Shown: piece after piece, positions 41,347 through 51,675 of the stretch
How the letters are laid out: each line of letters opens with the position of its first letter
Position numbering within the stretch: position 1 is the first letter of the stretch
DNA from: Roridomyces roridus
Taxonomy: Eukaryota; Basidiomycota; Agaricomycetes; Agaricales; Mycenaceae
Direction of reading: 5' to 3'
DNA length: 64,000 bases
NCBI GenBank assembly: GCA_029378245.1
Contig: JARKIF010000014.1
Coordinates: forward strand, 1,550,001-1,614,000
Made by a program: the position numbers and the translations under genes
The notes under the pieces: model-generated
The model's input: only the letters and a program-made list of their open reading frames with translations
Told to the model about the DNA's origin: nothing
The model's database searches: none

Positions 41347-44300
41347 CTGGGGGAGTGATATATCAATCACTTGTGATGCTCGAAGAGCCGTGGCATATGA
41401 GCGACCCCTAGTTAGATGTCCCTTCTGATACATCAGCCTGCCTGTAATCCAATACCGGCTGGAATGCTGCCTGCGATGGGCAGCACCCTGCCATCGTCGT
41501 CGCCCACGTTGATCAGAGCCGGTCGAATAGATTATATAAGCTTCCCTTTTAGGCGACAGCATCCAGAATTGCTGATCGTCGCCATCAACGATGACCGCAA
41601 GCATTGCACAAATAAAATCGTAAAAATTTTGAGAAAAAAGGACGATGTACGCAGAGAGGCCGCGTTACAAAATGTATCTCAGCTACTGCTAAGGTCCAGA
41701 TACGGCGGCGAAATGACGTATTTCTCGACACCACATACATCAACATACCCGGAGCCGCAGTGTTGCTTCCTGTACTAGAACTGCCCAGTCCCAACCCCGC
41801 GCGGTTTGTGCGCCGCGCTCACATGACGACGATCGTCGTGGCGGCTACTCGCTCCCGGGCCAGCGGCGTATGCGCTCGGCGAGAAAACGCCGTCCGTGGC
41901 CACATCGTGCCCAGTGCCTAGACGTCGCAGGGTACGAGCATATAGCATGCGATGCCATTGGGGGCATCAAGGAAGGTGTGGCAAGGCGACGCACCGCTCC
42001 CGATTGCCCACGCCGGGGATTGTGCAGGAGAAGCGAGACGAGCCAGGGGACGCCCATTGCGCCGGCGGTGTGGTGGGCCGGTGGGGGGGAAGAGTTGGAT
42101 GGGAGAAGCTCCGGGGATTTGGGCGTGCGTAGCATAGCGTAGCTGCGCCGTCCCGCAGGTGATGACCGCAGGTGATGACCGTGGTCCACGGTTCTGAAGG
42201 GCGGTCGAGCGGGAGTGTGGAGTAGTAGGATGCCGGAGAGGGTGTGAGGAGGATTTTGAGGCAAGGGTGAGTCTCTTCGCCGTAGGTCACGGTGCCTGTT
42301 ACCGAGGGGGCGGATCGCAGAGCCAGGCGTCTTGAGAGCAATGAAAACGCAGGCTACGCAGCGTAGACAGGACGGCTGTGGATTCATGAGAGTCCCGTGG
42401 AGCAAGGGGAAGGTGCTAGGAGACACAGCTTTGGCTCGTTCCAGTGAAAAGTACATCCGCCGCTCCTGCATTCAAATCCCAGCCAAAAGTCGTGAAAATT
42501 GAGGGCCAAAGGTCTTGAGCATATTGAAAAAGGACGGCCATGCCTTGAGGCGAAAGGACGAGGGAGTGTGGCGGGGCGGTCATGGTGGTCTTGTGGAGAG
42601 AGGCATTCGTAACGCTGTGACGCCCGTTGCTGATCTTGCCGGCGGTGTCACTAACTGAATGTTCTTCGTTTGAGCCTGCCTTTCAATAAATTTCTATTCT
42701 GAGGCAGTAGAAGTTTTTGTTTTTGCGAGCCAAATCCAATGGAAGGCTTGGAAACATGCAGACCGCGGGGAGTGAACCAAACGAGCATCGCTATAAGTTG
42801 GCAGTGCATCAAAACGAGCCACTAACACAGAAAATGAGCTGTAGGTGCTCAACCACACAATATTATGGGAAGAGCTCAGTTGGAGATTGGCTCCAGGGGT
42901 CTAGCCGTGTCCGAATATATGATGTTTTCCCGGCAGGCAGGTACACGAACAAAGTTGAAAAGTTGAATGGTGATTGTGGGGTATAGGAGTGTTCAAACAT
43001 ATGCAGACAGAGTCGACTTCTCGACACACTTCGTGCAACCTCAAAGAGATTTTGTTTTATCTGTAAATCTGGGTGCATAATTCAATGTGAAGCTAATCTC
43101 TCTCTGTTTGTGGTCCAAGAAAGCAACAGTGAGACCTCGGGCCTCAAGTTTCGAAGCCATCAAATTCGCTTTTCGGACGGTTTACGCGAGCACACCCGTG
43201 TATTCAAGAATTTCTCAGGGTAAAAGGGGTTTTTACAATGCCTTGAGTTGATACTCAGTAGGAAAAATACACGGGAACATGTAGCAAGCAAAACGGGGAG
43301 TGGAAAGGGGCAGAGATGCAGGAGATAGATTGTGCACCTTGCTGATCCACGGCTACTGGCTACATCCGCACCCACCCTCAACTCGTCGAACGCCATTATA
43401 TGCACTTCGCCGCCACGTCGTATTGATGCGGCCGTGCTCCAGAACCGAACTGGACAGAAAAAGGCGGTACCATCACCGAGCGTCAGTGTATGTGGGTTGC
43501 ATAGACGATAGTACTTGCCACGTAATGGGCTCCCCATCCCACGTTCGAGTTTGAGCCTGCAGTCGGAAACGAAACAGCGAGAGCAACCAGAATTTAGAAA
43601 TGTACAGGCAGCATCCGCACGGGCACATGGAAAAGAAGAAGCACCAACATGAATGCGACTACGATGTGTAAAAGCGCATTCAACACCGGAGAGGACCAAG
43701 AGTCGAAAGAACGGCAGAAGGCGAAAGGCGGCCGCGTAACGGACGGCGCCCCGTGTAGGCACCCTGTGTGGATGAGCAGTGAAGCAGGTACCCAGGAAAG
43801 CGTTAATACAGGCCTGCCCATATGAAAATGGTAGCGCAGATCTACTTACTTTCCGGGGATTCGAGCAAAAAGGAGCAGCGGAATGGAAAGGAGAGTTTTT
43901 GATCGCTGGAAGCCTGTATACACAGTGTTTCTGTGCAGGAACATGTACAATTCAGGTACCTCTACAGCAGCAGTCGAGGCTGTAGCACGGAGCAGTGGCT
44001 TCCCCGGTATAATGTCCGAATATTGGCAGCCTGGCAGTAATCGGAATTCCCGAGAATTGGGACGATTCTCGGGGCTTTGGGGCCGCAGAAAGATAGCAGA
44101 GACGACGACGTGAGGCAGAAGTAGCTGCGGGATATCACAGGACCAGACTAGCGTGAAGCAGGAGCGGACGAGGGCGAGGGCGGCGTGCAAGCAGAGCGGG
44201 AAGAAGAGCACCCGATCCTAATAGACACAAATACACTGCCTAATCTGGATCCGATCAAACCCGAGAACGCACGGACCAGGCGCATGGCGGGCAATCGCGC

Positions 44301-44449
44301 CCTGATGGCGTTTCGACAGTGAGCGGGTGGAGGCGGGCATGCGGCCGCCCAGGGCTGATTGATATAGATCTGCCCTACGCTAATCAGCGGTCGCTCATAT
44401 GCCACGGGTCTTCGACCACTACCGAAGATTTGATATATCAAATCCCCAC
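41347..44449. mobile_element. 3.1 kb inverted-repeat element
   Basis: The arms are inverted: the left arm (41,347-41,450) has TGATATATCA and CGTGGCATATGAGCGACC, and the right arm (44,350-44,449) carries the reverse complements. TATG flanks both ends (41343-41346 and 44450-44453) and might be a short target duplication, with low certainty. The interior has only short chance frames and no recognisable transposase. Bases 41,010-41,342 and 44,454-44,884 hold no gene I recognise. Confidence 0.65.
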
Positions 44450-44884
44450 TATGGCCTGAAATTTCATGACCGTTCACCATGGCTTCTGAGCTGCGTCGCT
44501 GGATCCGATAGGGCACTCTTCCTGCTCATATGCTCCGACTTAGAAGCCTGAGGCATGCAACGGGCGCAGGTGCGTATGACCGCTTGCATTCGGCAGACTT
44601 TCTCGCGGCGGCATGCTCGGACTCTCTTGAAAGTTCAACTAGCGACTATACTGCACACTCTACGCTATCCACTGGCAGGCTGTTTTCTACATGTGTATTA
44701 AATCTGCACCAACCGAACACGTCAACGTACTTAAGACTGGACCAGCAACTCCTCCTTTCGGACCCGGCGTCAACCTCCTCCCCGTCTGTCGAAAGTAGCT
44801 TCGAGTTGGCTGTTCGCAGCAGTCTGTTATGTAATGGTATAATTAAAACCACATTGCTTCCCACCCTGTGGGCGTCAAACGACC

Positions 44885-47800
44885 ATGACTATCCCCCACA
44901 TTCCGCCAGAAATCGTTGAAGCGATTCTGGATGAAATCCAAGAGACTAGCACTGTCTCAGCCCTCACTCAAGTATCCACCAACTTCACAGGGCCCAGCTA
45001 GAGCAGACTCTTCCATTCTCTGCTCTTTGATGTCGATTGCACCTACAACACCCAGGGCTACAGACGCATTTCTCCATGGCAAGCGACGCGTCTCTTCAAA
45101 GAGGCCTCACCCCACCCACCTAGTGTACCTCCGGATTGCTGACTAATGGACCTCGATGGTCCCATTAGATGTTGTTTTGATGGGGCCTTAGAGGTCCCCG
45201 GCGGAGGTATGTAATGGCGGGATGGCGCAGGAGGCTATTTTGGGAGCTTCCGATGCCTCCGTCAGGCGCCTCGGGAGTCGGGACCACCGCGTCACGGGCG
45301 GGAGTAGAGTTTAGGGTCGCAACAGCAGGCCAATATGCGTCGTGCGCTCGTACTATGCAACCAGTGTGTCTGGCGCGCTGGGGGGAGAGGGATAGGCAAG
45401 CGAGAGGGCAGTTTTTTAGGGCGGTGTCAGGACCTCCGCCTCCGAGCAGGGGACGGCTTGCAGGGCGAAATTAGTTTCACCATGCACGCCATGGAGCGCG
45501 CGTGTTGGGGGAGTAGGTAGCGGGAAGGCAGGGGGAAGTCGTTTGGCATACGACAGGACCTCCACTCGCGGGCGGAGGTGGCCTGTAATTTGTGCCACCA
45601 CAGGCATCATCTGCAGACAGTCGTGCGGCGTGGGCCATAAGCTATGTGAGCGGCAGCGCGACAGCGGCGCGAGGGTGGTTTGAGCTCAAACGTGGTCCCC
45701 GCTGCGGCCCTCGTGGCATCGACTGACAGCTTCATGTATTTGTGCGTGGCTTTACTAAAGAGCGGTCATTCGTTATCTATCTAGTTTCTAGATAAAACGA
45801 AGGTGTGAGTGAGCATTCCAATTCATTGAGGCCGCCCACCGTACCTTGGGTACAGGCTAGGGTGCAAATACCTACAGAAGTATCAACGTCGAGTCAGCAG
45901 TCATCTAGAGCTTGGTGTGAGGTGGGGTCTTTGGTTGTGGGTAGCAGACTTATCCATGTATACCTCCGCCGCCACCAGACCTCCGCCACCACCGCCCGGT
46001 ACATTGTTGTCATCTGGCTCTTGATGCAAGTCTTAAATGCAGTTTGAATGCTAGAATTGAAAGAGAATGTCCTTGAGAAAGTCTAGGTGATCCAGGTGGC
46101 AGGGGCATGGCCTTCATCTACGAGGCCTCAACACGTCCCTCCGCACCTCCGCCGCCAGTGCCTTCGAATTGGTACTGATACCGCTGTGTCGATGGGTTAT
46201 TGACATACAAGTGGTTTGTGTAAATGTTGTTCTGGCCACTGGGACAAAGCTGAGACCGTGGCGGAGGCAAAGGTGACCGCGCTCAGGTGGCGGAGGTGTT
46301 GGGACTCATGAATTGCAAGCGTCAACGACTGCAGGCGTGCAGGGAGTTCATCTTCTGATTGATGGTGACTGTCCAATCCAAGGGATGACCGCATAGATAG
46401 TCATTTAACTCTGGTTGCTCGTTGGCGCAAAGCGGCGGTGGTGGTGAAAAGAAGGCGGAGGTGTCAAACACAGCCTCCGAGCTTCTTGCAGATCCATGAT
46501 GCAACGTTGATCAGCCAATCAGCACACGAATAAGATGAGGATCATCTTGATTTCACTCGATAAGAGTCTTTTCAAGACCATTCGGGCTCGGACAACTTGC
46601 GATAACATCAGGGAGGTTGCCCAGGGTCACCAAATCAATTACAAGTGTTGATCTTTACGGTACCCGTGAAATGCACAGTTTGAGTCGAAAGGTGCACTAG
46701 TTCTCGGTAGGAATTGGTGTTCAAGCAGTGTACTTGTATCATTCAAGACGGAAATATTCTGGCTACTTCTGTACTAAATCTCCAATGCAATTCAATGTTT
46801 TTTTCTGGCCAAAGACGCCATCCTCATTGGCCATGTGCTCGGAGAGATCATGTTGAATTATACCAATCTCTGATTTTCTTTCGAGAAACACAAGGAACTG
46901 TAGATTTCTGCTTGTGGGTTCTAAACATACAATCTTCGAGGTCTCTAACCAGTCAGAAAATCAGTGAACTTGGCAGCAATTCATTATTGAGATGTTGAAA
47001 TGGCCGAAATTGAGTGTTTTGGAAATAACAGGTGCGTAGGGCACTTCCCTGGCGTAATTGCGACACACGACAAGAGGACGGACTATCCATGATCCCAGAT
47101 ATGCTGAAAGAGCATGGGGTTGGCCAAGGGAAATGATATGAGCTGATCAACCAACTCACCTCCGCTACTACGCCACCTCCGCTACCTGCGCTTGGTTCAC
47201 CTTTGTCCCTCTGGTTGAACCCGAGCTGATTAAACAAGCTCACAACATCCATAGACGTTTCTGCATTCCGTTCCCCTCACAATTAAAAGGGTGCAAAACC
47301 CCATGACCCGGCCAAGACCTGGCGGAGGTTCTGATCGGTGGAGGTACCGGCTGCGAGGTGTGTGTCTCCAGTAGCGCAGCTCTTAACTCAAATGATGCCC
47401 TGCCTTGTTCGACATCTCCAATGGTATTTACAAGCTCGCACCGAAGTGGAAAACCCAGCAGACCGAGGTCAATCCGTTGTGCTGTGCATAGAATCCAACA
47501 GTTATCTAACTTTCTGCCGCTTTCAAGAACTATATAATTGCTATTACTGCCCGGCAAGATATCCCATCCATTTTCAGGGCCATTCAGCACAATTTTGTTG
47601 CTCAAATCAATCTCCCGCTGTCGCCCTCGCACCACATGATGCGCGCCGCACGTGTACGCGTGCACGGTGGTGCTGTAGCCCCAGCTCCGGCCGGGACACC
47701 ACCTGCGCCCCGACGGCGGAGGGGGCGGAGGGGCGGAGGTAAGCCCAAGGCCCCGAACTGGCTGTCCCATACCCTCTCGCTGCCTCCAGTACAGCGTGCG

Positions 47801-49270
47801 ACCGACACTGAACAATTGCGCTTCAGAGTGTGTGCAGTGAATCCCGAATTCCGGCCTGGATGCAACCCCCACTCGCAGGCGGAGGTCCCGGCGCTGCCCG
47901 CCAAAAACGCCCTCTCGCTTGCCTACCGCCAACCTACTGCTCTTCCCACTATTGCGCTCGACCTGCTGCTTGCCCAGCAGATCCGTACGACACGCAGTGG
48001 CTTCCAGGAGCATAGCTAAACATCCCGATGGTGGTCCCGCGTCCCATGGCGGAGGTTCGGATGTAGCCCAAAATAGCGACATGCGCCATCGCCGCCATTA
48101 CATACCTCCGCCGGGGACCTCTAAGGCCCCATCAAAACAACATCCAATGGGACCATTGAGGTCCATTAGTCAGCAATCCGGAGGTACACTAGGTGACCCC
48201 ACCTAGCGTTATATGTTCGACGGCTCCGTATCGCCATCCCTCAACCCTCGTATCCCTTTCGCGGGTGCCCGGAGGACTGCTCCTACTCCTTGCTTGAAGC
48301 TGTTCTCCCCGCTTTAACACGGGTAGTAGAACTTTCTCTGTCGGGGGCCATGATATGGGGCACTTTACCTGTGTTCCTCAGGACCGCCCTTGGAACTGCG
48401 ATTGCGCAGCCATCCGTCATCAAACTAAATCTGTCCATCTCTCAATTTCCCGCATCTCTCATCACCGTGACGGCGGCATCCGTGCGAGAGCTGACGCTCC
48501 CTGCGACGGTCAACTACATTGAAGCAGCCTCCGTTCTCCGAGTCATCCCGAACGGCCACAACGGGCCCGAGATTCTCAACCTCGGTTTCATCTCCCCATC
48601 AATATTGTGTTTGTTCAAATCCGGCGCCCTCCCCAACGTCCGAGAGCTTTCCATCGGACCCAAAAATGAGTGGGCCGACATTTGCGAGCTTTTACAACTT
48701 CCGGGACTCGTATCGGCACTGCAACGCGTCCGGTGCGATTTGACTCAGACTTTCAACCAGCAATTGCAAGCAACTCCCATATCCCTTCCACGACTACCCG
48801 CACTGCGTATGTTGGAGCTTTCCATCGGTGCAGAAGTGTACGAGGTTCTGCGCCCCTGCGGACCCGGGGACCTGCAGGCGAGCGTCATGCAACTTGAAGC
48901 TGGGTTACCGGAGCCCACTATCCTCCGCCTCATCGCCGACTTGCCACGCAAAACTCCACGGATCGAACGAATTGTAGTCCGTGTGATGTTGCAGTGGCTG
49001 CAGGACATGGATATCGAGTGGGTTCCGAGTCCCAGCGAGCTGCAAATCCAACCTTTCAGTGCGCCGGGCTTGAACCTGCTTCGTCTCGAGGAGATTCATT
49101 GGTGCTTGGGCACTCGCAACAAGGTAAACAATGGCGAAACACGGGAGAAGGAGAGTAGGATGTTTGACGGGTTTGTTGGTTTTGTGCAAAATCTGCAGTC
49201 AGAGATGTTTGGGCCGCAGATTCCGATGACTTTTTCACGTGATAGTATCAGACCCAGTATATATGATTGA
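44885..49270 (+). pseudogene. F-box/LRR gene split by a 3 kb element
   Basis: The 5' part starts MTIPHIPPEIVEAILDEI, a compact F-box of a different subfamily from the array. An in-frame TAG at 44999-45001 follows NFTGPS, and the frame then resumes with SRLFHSLLFDVDC. At 45116 a 3,079-base element inserts. Removing it with one 8-base duplication restores an uninterrupted frame of 433 codons (EASP-HLALYVRRLRIAIPQP, then LLEAVLPALTRVVELSLSG). The leucine-rich half continues to 49270. The exact frame restoration strongly supports the join. The gene is broken twice, by the stop and by the insertion. Confidence 0.85.
45117..48195. mobile_element. 3,079-bp TIR element with ACCTCCGCC repeats
   Basis: The ends are inverted copies for more than 100 bases with about three mismatches, beginning CACCTAGTGTACCTCCGGAT. 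Weaker inverted similarity runs several hundred bases inward (CGAGAGGGC, ACCTCCGCCT). Flanking 8-base duplications ACCCCACC (45109-45116 and 48196-48203) are perfect. The motif ACCTCCGCC or GGCGGAGGT recurs throughout in both orientations, as expected for subterminal transposase binding sites. No transposase frame is present. An 8-base duplication fits hAT, P or Zisupton-type transposition; the superfamily is unresolved. Confidence 0.88.
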
Positions 49271-49337
49271 ATAGACTATTCGCGAGGCCCTTTTCCTTCG
49301 AGATAATCGATACGTTCATGTCTCCCTGGGGGTGTTC

Positions 49338-51038
49338 TCAGAACGACGAAACAAAAACGCCGAGCGACTTACATGGTTTCTCGGTCGTCCCATAAGTTAG
49401 TCGACGCTCCTGGAGAATCTGTTCCCACAACCTCTCCGCTTCTGCCTCCAAAGCCGGCCGATATTGGGGGTCGTACGCTGTGGTGTACCGTTTGATATCT
49501 TCAACGGATTCGAGAAAGTTTTTCGGGGTGTAGGCCTTGCAAAACGACAGGACATCTGATGAAGCGTGAGAAGAGGCCCCCGTGGAAGGGATGCTTACTG
49601 GTCCTCCAATGTCCCATGCGACAAATCAAGTCCTACAATTCGTTACACCCGTACTCCTCCTCGGTAGGAGTCAAAGTACCGCAAACGAGCTTCATGCGGA
49701 GACCACACTCGTGAGGTTTTGAGAACTTGAGGTCTATGAGCACGGGATGCCCGTCAACGACCAGTATGTTGCAAGGGTAGATATCGCCATGCTCCAATCC
49801 CTTCTTATGTATGGCATGTACAGCCTTGAGGAGTTCGGATCTGGGAAAGGACAGTCAGTCTTTAAAATCCAAGTAAAAAAAAAACTTGCTGGAAATGCCC
49901 GTTCATCTCGTCAAGTGGCTTCATCATGGGCTCCCCGCAATCCTCCAGAACCAGACAAGTCACAATCGTCGAATTGATCTCGGTTTGGAAGCAGCCGTAG
50001 AACGCAGGTAACACGTCCGTAGTGATGTCAAAGTTCGGTTCGGTTCGAGTTCGGGGGCTCTTTGGCTGAACTCTGAACCTGAACTTCAGGTTCGGTTCGG
50101 CAAAATCATGAACTCCGAACCTGAACTAGAGTTCAGGTTCGGTTCAGGTTCGAACTCAGTTCGAACCTCCCGCGGTTCACCAAGGTTCTATTCAAATTTT
50201 GGCCACTGTAAATTGTTCAAGAAAGCATGTAGTAAGTGTGTTCAACCCCATAACATGTCTCTGCACCTTTTGAGAGAGTTACAAGCCCTAAATGGGTTGC
50301 ATCAGCGTGATCACAAGCGCGTGATGGCCCATCAACTCTCGATAAACATGTTTGCACTGGGGCCTGACGGTTACGAAGAAAATCCTGTTTCATTTTGCCC
50401 ACTGAGAAAGTGACTACAGTCAAGATCTGTTCAAAAAGTGCACCAAATCATGAGAAAATCATCAAAAACAGCCAGTTTCAGGTTCAAGTTCAGTTCAGGT
50501 TCGAACTTTCCGGTGACGGCTGAACCTCGAACCTGAACTTCAGGTTCGGTTCGACCATGTACTGAATTTTGAACCTGAACTTCGTGTTCAGTTCGGTTCA
50601 GTTCGGGTTCGAACCATTTACTCGAACCGGACTTTGACAACACTACACGTCCGCGCAGAGTTCTCTCCCGACTCCTTGGTAAACATTGGCTTCATGGATC
50701 AGCTCCTCGCGCCGACTTCCCCAAAAATCCATCTTGAACACAACATCCAGTGGCGGGTCGTCGGGTCGCTTGATCTGAGCGCGGAATATGGATCGAGGCC
50801 AGATCCATTCGCGTTTGACTATTTCGATAGCTTCGACCGTCCATTCTTCTTCAGCAAATTCCTCGTCGGCCACAAGGCGTAGCCGAAAAGGTTCCTCGGG
50901 TTTAGGGCGTAGGATTGTTTTGTCGCATATTAGAGGACAAAGGAAGGTGAGAGTTGTCATTGGCGGTTGGGAAGGGCGATTTCGACTTGATTTCGACGGC
51001 GCTTGATGAGGAGAGAGATCAAGAGCAACTTGTGTCAC
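49338..51038 (-). pseudogene. Kinase-like gene split by a hAT-like element
   Basis: The N-terminal exon (start 51038, or ATG at 50960) has VVFKMDF, a candidate ATP-binding lysine. At 50653 a 626-base element inserts. Beyond it the frame resumes: LPAFYGCFQTEI, VTCLVLEDCGEPM. A GC-AG intron (donor GCAAGT) near 49,890 leads to KGLEHGDIYPCNIL and PVLIDLKFSK. These resemble the HxDxxxxN catalytic loop and the metal-binding loop of protein-kinase-like and small-molecule kinases. A TAG at 49633-49635 interrupts after EEEYGCNEL. A further intron and exon (FCKAYTPKNFLESVEDIKRY) end near 49,338. The substrate is unknown. The gene carries two inactivating lesions. Confidence 0.75.
50020..50645. mobile_element. 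Non-autonomous hAT-like element (626 bp)
   Basis: It starts TAGTGATGTCAAAGTTCGG and ends with the inverted form (TAGTGTTGTCAAAGTCCGG on the other strand). The 8-base duplications cacgtccg (50012-50019 and 50646-50653) are perfect. Both halves are filled with GGTTCGG and GAACCTGAAC motifs. No transposase frame. It is related in motif to the element at 51904 but not identical. Confidence 0.9.
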
Positions 51039-51342
51039 GTGCCATCGTGATCTTCAAATTGGACCCAAGTTGAACGTTGAATTTCAAAACGAACATGGCA
51101 CAATTCCAAGCTGGTTAATATCGAGCTCATTTAGACGTACGGAATCAAGCACAAAGCTGGAATATCAGAAATTTATTGAGAGATGTGAGACTATACAGGG
51201 GCTCTTTCCCTCTGAGATTCTAGACTGAGATTGTCGATGCGCATTGTGTTCCTGACTCCCTGAGTGTGAGATCAGGGAGGAAGAAAGAGGGAATAATGGG
51301 CAAAGTCTTTGGTGAATCACATTCAGTCATGTAGACTGCAGA

Positions 51343-51399
51343 TGTTTACGTGTTGTGTACGCGCCTCATCAATGTACCAATGTTATGCAATCAGTGATC
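51343..51399. repeat. 57-bp conserved block, F-box upstream
   Basis: TGTTTACGTGTTGTGTACGC and the 37 bases after it are identical to 54208-54264. Each lies about 220-280 bases before an F-box start codon. A diverged third copy is at 22,653. The rest of 51,039-51,675 has no gene. Confidence 0.8.
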
Positions 51400-51675
51400 A
51401 CCTCCTTCTTGTCCGCCACCACCACTCGCCATTATTTGCACCACTGCGCCTCACCAGAGTCTCCTAATCGACCCCCTGACTCGCCGCCAACGGCAAGAAG
51501 ATTGTGCTGCCTGTTTCCTTTGTCTGCACGACGGCCCTCGAAGTCGGAACGCCCCTGACTTTATTATTTCCACGAAACTTCAATTTACGAGCGCCTTCAA
51601 GCCTAAGGCCTGCTGTCCGTCTAAGCCTCGTCTTTACGCAAACTTACTCACGACTGATGACTTTCAGAGGTGGCC

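Noticed and set aside
43160..43762. 200-codon frame within the 3.1 kb element
   Set aside because: No family resemblance and strongly biased toward chance low-information sequence.
47240..48082. 280-codon minus-strand open frame
   Set aside because: It lies inside the 3,079-base TIR element, is low in complexity, matches nothing and overlaps the inverted terminal similarity.
45117..48195. TIR starting at TAGTG as in the small hAT-like elements
   Set aside because: With that start no target duplication exists; including CACC gives a perfect 8-base duplication.
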